Positions 49,131-58,500 of a stretch of DNA of 64,000 nucleotides are shown in pieces (the first letter of the stretch is position 1; each line of letters starts with the position of its first letter). Made by a program: the position numbers and the translations under genes. The notes under the pieces are model-generated. The model saw nothing but the letters and a program-made list of their open reading frames with translations, ran no database searches and was not told where the DNA came from. The stretch comes from Brachycybe producta. Lineage: Eukaryota > Arthropoda > Diplopoda > Playtdesmida > Andrognathidae. Location of the stretch: the NCBI GenBank assembly GCA_036925085.1, contig JAUPFP010000003.1, forward strand, positions 8,060,442-8,124,441, read 5' to 3'.

Positions 49131-50738
49131 TCTATTCCTTCTCTAGTTGACACAAATGGGAAGCTTGTTTCAGATCCAGTAGGGAAAGCTACCTTATTAA
49201 ATGAACAATACAAGAAGGTCTTCAAAATTGATGATGAAATACCACATGAGGGTTTTCCTTCAATGTCTCTTTGTATGGATCAAATTGTATTAACTGCAGA
49301 TGGGATAGTCAAGCAACTTCTAAAATTAGACTCAAATAAAACCTGTGGTCCAGATGGGATGTATGCTATCATTTTAAAAAATCTTGCACAAGAGTTGGGT
49401 CCATACCTTCAGTTAATTTTTCAACAGAGTTTTGATGTAGGTATTGTACCAGATATGTGGAAATTAGCTAATGTTAGTCCAATTTTTAAATCAGGAGACA
49501 AGTCTCATGTAACTAATTACAGACCTGTGTCTTTAACCTCGATAGTTTGCAAGGTCCTTGAACATATTATATATTCCTCCTCAATGAATTTTCTTATGGA
49601 AAACAATCTTTTGTGTGATAACCAGCATGGGTTGCTTAGGGGGCGTTCATGTGAAACCCAGCTTATTCTTTTAGTTGATGACTTTCAAAAAATTTTAGAC
49701 AAAGGCAGTCAGATAGATTTGGTTTTTCTTGATCTCTGCAAGGCATTTGACACAGTTTCTCACTCAAAACTAATGACAAAAATTAGTGGGTATGGATTGG
49801 GTGAACAGTTGTATAAATGGGTGCATTCTTTTTTGAGTGACAGGAAACAAAGGGTTGTTGCAGGTGGGTCTGAATCTGACTGGATAGGGGTTACATCAGG
49901 GGTTCCTCAGGGTAGTGTGTTGGGTCCGCTTCTGTTTCTTTTATATATCAATGACCTCAGCAGTCAAGTTAGCAGCAATTGCCGGCTATTTGCAGATGAT
50001 ACAATAATTTATCGTGAGGTTACCTCTGACAATGATTGCCATATTATTGATAGTGACTTGAAAGCAATAGAGGCATGGTGTTCTAAATGGCAACTTCAAC
50101 TTAATAAGGGAAAATGTTGTGTAATGAGGGTAGCTAAGGGAAGGAATCCAATAATATTTCCATATAGAATAGGGGCCAGTCCACTTAATAATGTAGATTC
50201 TTATAAATATTTGGGGGTAACGATTACAGCTAAACTTTCTTGGAAGCTGCATGTCGAACTGATTATTTCCAAGTCTTTGCAGATGCTTAGGTTTAGTCAA
50301 CGCATTCTAAGAAGGTGTCCCAGGGAGGTAAAATGTATAGCATATCAATCATTAGTACGTCCCCATCTAGAATACTGCAGCTCCATGTGGAATCCCCACA
50401 CTGAAGACTTAGCTCACTCTATAGAAATGGTCCAACGCAGGGCTGCTAGGTTTGTTTGTGGTAAATATGGATATGCCGACAGTGTAACTAAAATCATTCA
50501 GAGCTTGGTTGGGATAGTTTACTTGCAAGACGTTCAGATTTTAGTCTTAATATCTTTAATCGAATGCTAGAAGGCTCTTGCCCTAAACCTACTTCAAGTA
50601 AACTTTGCAGGGCATTATATTTGGGTAGGGGTGACCACTAACAAAGTTGGAGAGATTTTTACACGAACAGATTCTTATTACTGGTCATTTGTTCCTAGGG
50701 CGATTCGACAAGAAAAACGTATTTTATGGGAGTCATAA
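49131..50738 (+). pseudogene. LINE reverse transcriptase, truncated and frameshifted
   Basis: The frame is open from about 49131 and contains a 435-codon ORF from the ATG at 49263. Non-LTR RT motifs are in order: KTCGPDGM (residues 26-33), NYRPVSLTS (85-93), catalytic Asp157 in FLDLCKAFD, SGVPQGSVLGP (212-222), FADD (243-246) with the two catalytic Asp, and the thumb region YKYLGVTI. The C-terminal VRPHLEYCSSMWNPH and VQRRAARFV words are typical of CR1/Jockey-group LINEs. A shift near 50505-50515 ends the ORF at 50570; the homologous sequence continues in another frame as WDSLLARRSDFSLNIFNRML. A further shift precedes a terminal SYYWSFVPRAIRQ ending at 50738. The upstream APE endonuclease is missing by truncation. 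It would have copied its own RNA at a nicked target; this copy is dead. Confidence 0.93.
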
Positions 50739-50930
50739 TTTTGTTTTGTTTTGACAATGCATTTATTTGCAGCATTAAAAAATATTGAAATTGTTGTTGG
50801 GTTTATATCAATACGGTTTTATATTTTCTGGTTTTGACAATGCATTTTCTATGCTGCACTTGGACTCTTGTCCATCTGCCATAGGCCTTTATGGCTGCTT
50901 GCAGAGTAATTTTTCAAATTAAAAAAAAAA
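49131..50930 (+). mobile_element. 5'-truncated CR1/Jockey-group LINE inserted in the satellite
   Basis: Satellite-like sequence stops at about 49130 and an in-frame RT reading frame begins at once, without endonuclease or ORF1. The element ends in ten A residues (50921-50930), directly followed by degenerate satellite (cctagcttaacttag). A 5' truncation plus an A-tail is the normal footprint of target-primed reverse transcription. The 3' UTR holds a partial tandem duplication of ttttgacaatgcattt (about 50748 and 50834). A target-site duplication cannot be recognised because the flank is itself repetitive. Confidence 0.85.
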
Positions 50931-51140
50931 CCTAGCTTAACTTAGTTTATCTTAGCCTACCCTAGCTTATCCAGTCTTAGCCTAGCCTATCTTAACTAGT
51001 CTTAGCCTAGCCTAGCTTAGCTTAGCCTAGCTTAGCCTAGCTTAGCTTGCTTAGCCTAACCTAGCTTAACTTATACTGTCTTAGACTAGCATAGTCTAGA
51101 TTAGCTTAGCCTAGCTTAGCCTAGCCTAGCATAGTTTAAA
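50931..51140 (+). repeat. Degenerate satellite remnant beyond the LINE
   Basis: Units of agcct, agctt and aactt type continue in the same orientation as the main array, but with many substitutions and phase breaks (cctaccctagcttatccagtc). This is the right edge of the satellite, separated from it by the LINE. Confidence 0.85.
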
Positions 51141-51276
51141 TTGGCTTGGCTTGGCTTTGGCTTTGGCCTTGGCCTTGGTCTTGGCCTTGGCCTTGGTCTT
51201 GGTCTTGGTCTTGGGCTTGGGCTTGGACTTGGCCTTGGGTTTGGCCTTGGCCCTGGCCCTGGGCTTGGCTTGGCTT
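51141..51276 (+). repeat. TTGGCC/TTGGTC hexamer array
   Basis: About 20 copies of a hexamer (ttggcc, ttggtc, ttgggc) abut the satellite remnant. The Trp-Pro-Trp-Ser-like translation across it is an artefact of a period divisible by three. Confidence 0.85.
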
Positions 51277-51785
51277 AATTTTATCTCATCCCATCTTATT
51301 TAATACTATTTGCCCTAAAATGATGTTTGATACTAAAACCATTTGCTCTAAAGGGTGCCTAGGTAACCTAATTTCTTGTTGGGTCATAGAAAATGTTCCT
51401 ACCAAAATTGGTTGCTATAGGTTAGGGTTTAAGAATGCAGCGCAGACAAACAGGTAGACCTTAGCCTCCAATAGGAGGTATCTACATGAGGCTATGGGCA
51501 CACAGACAGGCAAGCAATATCCAGAAATAAGTTAGAGGGAATAAAAATATGTGGTGCCATCCTGTAGCACATTAACACACTATTGTGCAAACAATGGGAC
51601 AGGATTTCGATTTTATTTATGTAGATTTTATTTCATTTATTTATTATTTCATTTTATTTTAGTTCATTTATATTTATTTTATTTCCTAAAAACTTATTTC
51701 TTTTCTTTTCTTTTTTTACACACAGTGAAGTACACAACAGTAAACGATTTCATAGACAAAACTAATTTGACAGTTCAAGCAAAAG
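51277..51785. other. Gene-free spacer
   Basis: I see no gene here. It contains two stray units related to the 52.9-53.9 kb arrays (tatttgccctaaaatg, ccatttgctctaaagg near 51305-51355) and a T/A-rich stretch of ttatttcatttatt type (about 51605-51715). Confidence 0.6.
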
Positions 51786-51880
51786 TTATAAGAAGGGATT
51801 CAAGGAACCTTATAGACCTCCATTGCTTTAATGTATGCTTTCATACATCAAATAACCAATTTTTTTCATTGTTACATGTG

Positions 51881-52290
51881 TGTGCATGAGTATGCACATG
51901 CACACATGTGCGTGCATGAGTACACTTGTTTACACAAGTGCGTGCATGAGTACACTTGTTTACACAAGTGCGTGCATGCGTATGCACATGTAGGCATGTG
52001 TGCACACGTGTATGCACATGTGTATGCACGTGTATGCACTTGTGTGCATGTGTATGCACGTATACACACTTGTGCACATGTGTACACACTTTTGCGCTTG
52101 TGTGTGCACGTGTATGCAAATGTACACACTTGTACGCACGTGTACACACTTGTGCACATGTGTACGCACATGTACACCCCTGTGCGCATGTGTATGCACA
52201 TGTACACACTTGTGCACATGTGTACGCATATGTACACACTTGTGCGCATGTGTACACAGTTGTACGCATGTGTACGCACATGTGCGCATG
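51881..52290. repeat. Alternating purine/pyrimidine minisatellite
   Basis: Units are of tgtgcgcatgtgtacgcaca and cttgtttacacaagtgcgtg type. All six frames are nearly stop-free, which produces several overlapping false ORFs. It is part of the left arm of the foldback-like module. Confidence 0.85.
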
Positions 52291-52858
52291 TGTATATAGA
52301 TAAACACACATGTATGTACTCACGTACATGACATAGTTACATGTGATGCGCATGCGTAATTAATTTGTAATAATATGGTTTAAAATGAAAATACGTCACA
52401 TGTATTCTAATATTATATATATAATATCCCAGGTCTGTGTATCTATCTGTCTGTCTGTCTTTCTGTCTGAAATAACGCTGTACAACCATTGAAGCACATC
52501 GGAATTTATATAAATTTAAATAAATGAAGAAATGAACAGCTTTTTCTCAAGGTCAACTATATGTTGCACCCTTCCCATCCAAGAACCCCCATGATATTAA
52601 ATTGGAGAGGGGAAAAGGTTGGATGGAAAGTGTAGAAGGGGGGGGGGGGGGCGAGAGAGAAACATGGAGGGAGGAAAAGTGGGAGGGGGTGACTGAAATT
52701 AAAATGAAATTAGTAAAAAAAAAAAAAAAAAAACGACGCGCATGCGCACACCAGAGAAAATGAAAAACACATTTTCTATTTCAAACATAAAAAGGGGAGG
52801 GGATAATAGTAGCAAAATTAAACTACAGTTTATCACAGGCAATTGTGCCATAAAAACA

Positions 52859-53172
52859 ATTAACCCTAATGGAACATTTTCCTTAAAACCATTTACCGTA
52901 ATAGAACATTTGCCCTAAAACCACTTGCCCTAAAACCACTTGCCCTAAAACCATTTGCCCTAAACCTATTTGCCCTCAAGGAACACTTGCCCTAAAACCA
53001 TTTACCCTAAAACTATTTACCCTAATAGCACATTTGCTCTAAAACAACTTGCCCTAAAACCACTTGCCCTTAAAAACATTTGCCCTAAAACTATTTGCCC
53101 TCAAAGAACACTTGCCCTAAAACCATTTGCCCTAAAACTATTTGCCCTCAAGGAACATATGCCCTAAAACCA
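52859..53172 (+). repeat. GCCCTAAA minisatellite, left inverted arm
   Basis: Repeated units of roughly 17 bp (tgccctaaaaccatt, tgccctcaaggaacac). The Leu-Ala-Leu-Lys-Pro-like ORF across it is a repeat artefact. Confidence 0.9.
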
Positions 53173-53196
53173 ATTACTGTATATTTAGACTACTCA

Positions 53197-53932
53197 TTAG
53201 GGGAACATCTCTTTAGGGCAAATGTTTTTTTAGGGCAAATGTCCTTTTAGGGCAAATGTCCCTTTAGGGCAAATGTCCCTTTAGGGCAAATGTCCCTTTA
53301 GGGCAAATGTCCCTTTAGGTTAATGTCTTTTTAGGGCAATGTCTTTTTAGGGCAATGTCTTTTTAGGGCAAATGTCCCTTTAGGGCAAATGTCCCTTTAG
53401 GGCAAATGTCCCTTTAGGGCAAATGTCCCTTTAGGGCAAATGTCTCTTGAGGGCAAATGTCCCTTGAGGGCAAATGTCCCTTGAGGGCAATGTCTTTTTA
53501 GGGCAATGTCTTTTTAGGGCAATGTCTTTTTAGGGCAATGTCTTTTTAGGGCAATGTCTTTTTAGGGCAATGTCTTTAGGGCAAATGTCTTTAGGGCAAA
53601 TGTCTTTAGGGCAAATGTCTTTTTAGGGCAAATGTCTTTTTAGGGCAAATGTCTTTTTAGGGCAAATGTCTTTTTAGGGCAAATGTCCCTTTAGGGCAAA
53701 TGTCCCTTTAGGGCAATATCCCTTTAGGGCAATATCTCCCTTTAGGGCAATATCTCCCTTTAGGGCAATATCTCCCTTTAGGGCAATATCTCCCTTTAGG
53801 GCAATATCTCCCTTTAGGGCAATATCTCCCTTTAGGGCAATATCTCCCTTTAGGGCAATATCTCCCTTTAGGGCAATATCTCCCTTTAGGGCAAATGTTT
53901 CTTTAGGGTAAATTGTTTTAGGACAAAAACTT
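53197..53932 (+). repeat. TTTAGGGC minisatellite, right inverted arm
   Basis: Units of tttagggcaaatgtccc (17-18 bp) change to tttttagggcaatgtc (16 bp) and then to about ten copies of ccctttagggcaatatct (18 bp, 53700-53890). The core TTTAGGGC is the reverse complement of the GCCCTAAA core of 52859-53172. The two arrays face each other across about 24 bp and could fold back on each other. Confidence 0.9.
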
Positions 53933-54044
53933 AATCAGATTGAAATTTAAATGAACTGCTTTTTTCTCATGGTCAACTTTATGTTGCACTCTCCCGATTC
54001 AAGAATCCAAACAATAGTAAGGACAGGCAAGTAAAGACAGTAAA

Positions 54045-54245
54045 ATACAGTCGTTTTCCCCGCCTTTTTATGAGGGCCAGCAACTTTTAATTATTTTGTT
54101 ATGTTGTCTGATGTCACATGCCCCGTTCTTTTCAATTTTGAATTGGTTGTTATTTGGTCTGACGTCACATGCCCCGTTCTTTTCAATTTCCAATTGGTTG
54201 ATATTTGGTCTGACAGTCATAAAGGGGCGGGGCACACGACTGTAT
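54045..54245. mobile_element. MITE of about 200 bp nested in the Helitron-like element
   Basis: Imperfect inverted ends of 29 bp (atacagtcg...cttttatga against tcataaa...cgactgtat). The interior has two tandem about 55-bp units, each with tgaygtcacatgccccg, ttttcaattt and aattggttg. One carries the full palindrome TGACGTCA (54160-54167). Relatives lie at 57975-58095 and 58226-58399. No coding capacity. Confidence 0.7.
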
Positions 54246-54985
54246 CTCCCTGTCTTCACATACCTGTAACAATATTAAGGTGCTTATAAAAAACACAAGT
54301 GGTCATGGCGAATTAGTTCATGACAACCGGACAGTCACAAAAAGAAACTAGATGCTCCCGTCATTTATGACGGGTTACCCCACTAGTACAAAAATAATAA
54401 CGGAACATAGAAAGGAAACACCCCTCCTAAATAATAGAAAAGTCCCCCTTTGGAATGCTACAACTGGAAAGAGGAAGAATCTCGATTTAGGGATCATGCA
54501 AGAAAAGGGGCAAAAAAGGATGTCTGTATGTATGTGTGTGTGTGCCTGTGTGTCCGGAACCGATTTTGTGGGTGGAACAACTCAAGAACTGAATGAGATA
54601 AAGACATGCAATATTTTTTATTTGATTCCATGGGTCAATATGATGCTCCTGACAAAAGATTCGAAAATTTTACCCAGGGGTTATTGTTTTATGAATTTTT
54701 TAGAAACAAATTTTGAATTTTGGTCGTAATATTTTGTGGGTCGAACAACTCAAAAACAAGGCCACCTTTAATAAAATGTCAAACGTAATTTTTTTTAAAA
54801 AAAATCGAGATTCTTCCCCTTTCTAGTTGTAGCATTCGAAAGGGGGACTTTTCTATTATTTAGGAGGGGTGTTCCGTATGACGTAGTTTCATTTTAAACC
54901 ATATTATTACAAATGAATGAGGCATGCGCATCACGTGTAACTATGTCATGTACGCGAGTACATACATGTGTGTTTATCTATATAC

Positions 54986-55348
54986 ATAGACCTGTGCGCG
55001 GTAGCATATTGATCGGCGGCGGGTGAGGGTAAATACGAGCAGCGGCGGCGGCGACTACCGGCGTCTGGAATTGAACATATCGAACAAATATATGGATTTA
55101 TCAATATATTGTATGTGGTAATTATCGATATAAATTGAAATCGATAAATATCAAATACGGTATCATTTCATTCCTATGGCAGATTTTGAAACAAAAAAAA
55201 AAAAAAATTTAAATTCAGCGGCGGCCGGTCATACACCGGCAGCGAGTGGCGGCGGGTTTTTAAAAAAAAGTACAAGCGGCGAGCGGCGGCGTTTTTAGCT
55301 TCAAAAACACCGGCGGCGGCGGTTTCGAACGGCGGCGCACAGGTCTAT
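54986..55348. mobile_element. 363-bp TIR element nested in the second module copy
   Basis: Same element as at 3931-4292, with the same atagacctgtgcgc ends and atatac flanks (54980-54985 and 55349-55354). Same insertion point and near-identical flanks show that the host module was copied after this insertion. Confidence 0.75.
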
Positions 55349-55354
55349 ATATAC

Positions 55355-55612
55355 ACATGCGCACACGTGTGTACATGTGCATACACATGCTCACAAGTGT
55401 TTATCATGTGCGTATACATGCGAACATATGTGGACAAGTGTCTACACGTGCGTACACATGCGCACAAGTGCATACATGTACATACACATGCACGCACGTG
55501 TGTAAATGTGCGTACATGTGTGCCCGTGTGTAAATGTGCATACACATGTACACAAGTGTCTACATGAGCGTACTCATGCATGCGCGTGTGTTCATGTGCA
55601 TACTCATGTAAC
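55355..55612. repeat. Alternating purine/pyrimidine minisatellite, right arm of second module copy
   Basis: Nearly identical to 4299-4565 of copy A (acatgcgcacacgtgtgtac type units), followed by the shared end segment. ORFs here are artefacts. Confidence 0.85.
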
Positions 55613-55699
55613 AATGAAAAAAAGTTGGTTATTTGATATATTAAAGCAATGGAGGTCTATAGGGTTCCCTGGAATTCCTTGTTTTTTTTAAAAAATTAC

Positions 55700-56110
55700 G
55701 TTTTTAAAAAATCGAAATTTTATATATCAAAGCGCTCTAAAATTTGAATGTATTTTCATGAACACACTTGTGCGCATTTTTTCCCAGTTTCATCGTCAGA
55801 ATGTGTACTTCATTTTAAGTCTAATGACATTTTATTGTAGGTGACCCCGTTTTCGAGTTGTTCGACCCACAAAAAATTATAACCAAAAACTCAAAATTTG
55901 TTTCTAAAAAATTCATAAAAAAATAACCCCTGGGTAAAATTTTCTAATTTTTTGTCAGGAGCATCATATTGGCCCACGGAGTTGTTCGACACACAAAATC
56001 GGATTCTGGACACACACACATACATACAGACATCCTTTTTTGCCCCTTTTATTGCATTATCTTTAGAGCAGTGGAGGTCATAAAGTAGTGATAATTGTGA
56101 AGAGATAAGG
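55700..56110 (-). repeat. Interior fragment of the foldback-like module, inverted
   Basis: Bases 55840-56050 are a diverged reverse complement of the interior at 3440-3700: gttcgacccacaaaa, acccctgggtaaaatttt, gacatcctttttt. The flank at 55705-55830 (aaaatcgaaattttatatatcaaa...) matches 57325-57430. A minus-strand ORF at 55891-56121 ends like the interior ORF of 57490-57762. Confidence 0.7.
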
Positions 56111-57720
56111 AAAAACAACAAAACAAGGGATTCAAGGAACCCTATAGACCTCCATTGCTTTAATATATGCTTTCATATATCAAATAACCAACTTTTTTTC
56201 ATTGTTACATGTGTGCACATGAGTACGCACATGGACACATGTGCGCACATGCATATACACATTTACACACGTGTGCACATGCGTATGCACATTTACACAC
56301 GTGTGCGCATGTGTACGCAAATGTAAACACGTGTGCGCATGTGTATGCACACGTACACACGTGTGCGCATGTGTTTGCAAACGTACACACGTGTGCGCAT
56401 GTCTACGCACACGTACACACTTGTGCGCATGTGTACGCACACGTACACACTAGTGCTCATGTGTACGCACACTTACACACTTGTGCGCATGTGTACGCAC
56501 ACGTACACACCTGTGCGCATGTGTGCGCACACGTACACACCTGTGCGCATGTGTGCGCACACGTACACACCTGTGCGCATGTGTGCGCACACGTACACAC
56601 CTGTGCGCATGTGTGCGCACACGTACACACCTGTGCGCATGTGTGCGCACACGTACACACCTGTGCGCATGTGTGCGCACACGTACACACCTGTGCGCAT
56701 GTGTGCGCACACGTACACACCTGTGCGCATGTGTGCGCACACGTACACACCTGTGCGCATGTGTGCGCACACGTACACACCTGTGCGCATGTGTGCGCAC
56801 ACGTACACACCTGTGCGCATGTGTGCGCACACACCTGTGCGCATGTGTGCGCACACGTACACACCTGTGCGCATGTGTGCGCACACGTACACACCTGTGC
56901 GCATGTGTGCGCACACGTACACACCTGTGCGCATGTGTGCGCACACGTACACTTGTGCGCATGTGTGCGCACACGTACACACTTGTGCACATGTTTGCGC
57001 ACACGTACACACTTGTGCGCATGTGTGCACACACGTACACACTTGTGTGCATGTGTACGGACATGTACACACTTGTGTGCATGTGTACGGACATGTACAC
57101 ACTTGTGCGCATGTGTACGGACATGTATGTACTCATGTACATGACATAGTTACAATTCATTTGTAATAATATGGGTTTAAAATGAAAATACGTCACATGT
57201 ATTCTAATATACAAAAATAATAACAGAACATAAAAAAGAACACCTCTCCTAAATAATAGAAAAGTCCCCCCTTTCGAATGCTACAACTGGAAAGAGGAAG
57301 AATCTCGATTTTTTGAAAAAAATTACGATTTTGAAAAATCGAAATTTTATATATCAAATCGCTCTAAAATTTCAATTGTTTTATAGTTTCATCGTCAGAA
57401 TGTGTACATCATTTTAGGTCTGATGACATTTTATTGTAGGGGGGCCCGTTTTTTAGTTGTTCGACCCACAAAAAATTATGACCAAAAACTCAAAATTTGT
57501 TCCTAAAAAATTCATAAAAAAATAACCCCTGGGTAACATTTTCTAATTTTTTGTCAGGAGCTTCATATTGACCCACGGAATCAAATAAAAAATACTGCAT
57601 GTCTTTATCTCGTTTCGTTCTTGAGTTGTTCGAGGAACAAATCGTGGTTCTGGACACACACACACACACACACAGAAACACACAGACATCCTTTTTTTGC
57701 CCCTTTTCTTGCATGATCCT
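56110..57720 (-). mobile_element. Foldback-like module, third copy (one-sided)
   Basis: End segment (56115-56210), expanded minisatellite (56211-57130), arm (57131-57312) and an inverted interior (57313-57720) ending in a CA repeat (57653-57674) and cttgcatgatcct. The second arm is missing. The minus-strand ORF at 57490-57762 shares a C-terminal VGQYxAPDKKLEN motif and a GLFFYEFFRNKF ending with the ORF at 55891-56121. No domain is recognised. Confidence 0.65.
56211..57130. repeat. Homogeneous 30-bp alternating purine/pyrimidine array
   Basis: Degenerate units on both flanks surround ten consecutive identical 30-bp units (56521-56820), a 24-bp unit (56821-56844) and three more identical ones (56845-56934). 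Each unit alternates purine and pyrimidine at 29 of 30 positions and contains the perfect palindrome GTGTGCGCACAC. Period 30 and absence of stops create overlapping ORFs of 190 to 311 codons on both strands; none is a credible gene. Confidence 0.92.
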
Positions 57721-57750
57721 ATGGTCAAAAACATGAAGATGAAATTCTAA

Positions 57751-57914
57751 TGATCTAATCAACAGTGTCTAGAAGATTCTTAACAGACGATTTTGCCGTC
57801 TATTGGTTTTAACAGACAATTTCGCCGTCTATTGGTTTTAACAGACGATTTCGCCGAAATCATCTGTTAAAACCAATAGACGGCGCAATCTTCTAGACTC
57901 TGTTGATTAGATCA
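57751..57914. mobile_element. 164-bp MITE with 28-bp inverted ends
   Basis: tgatctaatcaacag...agaagatt (57751-57778) is mirrored by aatcttctag...gattagatca (57887-57914). Inside are repeated ttaacagacgatttcgccg and ccgtctattggttt words, also in inverted orientation. No coding capacity; superfamily unknown. Confidence 0.75.
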
Positions 57915-57974
57915 TGCTGAAATGAGCTGGCCTTTCCAATACATAAGAAGGCTATGGTACAGCACAAATCCATT

Positions 57975-58095
57975 GTTTACCAAGTCCTTTTATGAGGAAC
58001 AGCAACTTATAATTGGTTTGTTATTGGTCTGATGTCACATGCAGTGCACTTTTCAATTTCTAATTGGTTGATGTTTGGTCAGACGCTCATAAATG
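57975..58095. mobile_element. Degenerate relative of the CRE/CCAAT-containing MITE
   Basis: It has ccttttatgagg, a tctgatgtcacatgc word, ttttcaatttctaattggttg and gctcataaatgggcg in the same order as 54060-54230. The ends are eroded. Confidence 0.55.
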
Positions 58096-58225
58096 GGCGT
58101 GGTGAATTGAATAGAATAGACATGAAATTTGAAAATTCAGTTATTGTATATGGTAAAATGGCCTGCGATACCGTACGAGATTCACCTCCTAGCGTCAACC
58201 CCCTTCGATCACAAGCAATTAAAAA

Positions 58226-58399
58226 ACGGGATGAACAGAAGTTGGCTCCGCCCTTTTTGTGACGAAACCAACTTCTAATTGGTTGGTTATGTAATCTGAC
58301 GTCACATGCTCCGCCCTTTTCAACGTCGAACCCCACAACAAACCAATTAGAAGTTGCCCTTCGTCATAAAAAGGCGGCCCCAACTTCTGTTCATCCCGT
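58226..58399. mobile_element. 174-bp MITE about 100 bp upstream of the WDR92-like ATG
   Basis: Inverted ends of about 40 bp: acgggatgaacagaagttgg from 58226 is mirrored by ccaacttctgttcatcccgt ending at 58399. A second inverted pair (aaccaacttctaattggtt / aaccaattagaagttg) lies inside. It contains TGACGTCA (58297-58304), a full cAMP-response-element palindrome, plus CCAAT (attgg) and GC-box-like (ccgccc) words. Its position just upstream of a gene start raises the possibility of promoter use; that is inference. Confidence 0.75.
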
Positions 58400-58500
58400 A
58401 TTCTAATTACCTGTCCTTGGATCCAACTGCCTATCTATTCTAAGTTCGAAATACTAATTATCGAATATCCTAGGTTAAAGCGTAGGTGCTGTTAGTGTAA

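Larger units (their letters stand above)
52413..54386 (+). mobile_element. Helitron-like non-autonomous insertion, 1974 bp
   Basis: Module copy A gives the empty site (ctaata|tacaaaa at 3330/3331); here ctaata and tacaaaa are 1974 bp apart, with no target duplication. This fits insertion between A and T. The 3' end has a perfect 8-bp stem hairpin cccgtcat-tt-atgacggg (54357-54374), then ttacccca and terminal CTAG, as in Helitrons (hairpin about 10 nt before CTRR). The 5' end is TTATATATATAATATCCC rather than the usual TC. The body holds a CTGT microsatellite (52443-52470), poly-G (52638-52651), poly-A (52715-52733), two inverted minisatellites and a MITE. No Rep/helicase ORF exists. Confidence 0.7.
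51786..55699 (+). mobile_element. Foldback-like module, second copy, split by two insertions
   Basis: The left end segment (51790-51880, ggattcaaggaacc... to ttcattgttacatg) is the reverse complement of the right end segment (55605-55690). Between them lie minisatellite (51881-52290), arm (to 52412), a 1974-bp insertion (52413-54386), the rest of the arm, interior (54500-54795), inverted arm, a nested 363-bp TIR element (54986-55348) and inverted minisatellite. Removing the inserts gives roughly 1.5 kb. Matching copy A, the break at 52412/54387 corresponds to 3330/3331. No transposase is encoded, so it would be non-autonomous. Confidence 0.7.

Noticed and set aside
51146-51457. 103-codon Trp/Pro-rich ORF
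   Set aside because: The N-terminal part is a translated TTGGCC hexamer repeat; the remainder has no recognised domain.
51831-52353. Cys/His-rich ORFs up to 170 codons, superficially zinc-finger-like
   Set aside because: They are translations of the alternating purine/pyrimidine minisatellite; spacing of Cys and His follows the repeat and not a finger motif.
53197-53932. Telomere or interstitial telomere of TTTAGGG type
   Set aside because: The motif is embedded in 16-18 bp units with CAAATGTCCC or CAATATCT parts; there are no head-to-tail 6-7 bp repeats.
56491-56962. CRISPR-like array of 30-bp repeats
   Set aside because: The units are directly contiguous without spacers, and the genome is eukaryotic.
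56209-57214. Overlapping ORFs of 190-311 codons on both strands rich in Cys, His, Val and Thr
   Set aside because: They come from a stop-free 30-bp tandem repeat with period divisible by three; all six frames are open at once and no start context or domain exists.
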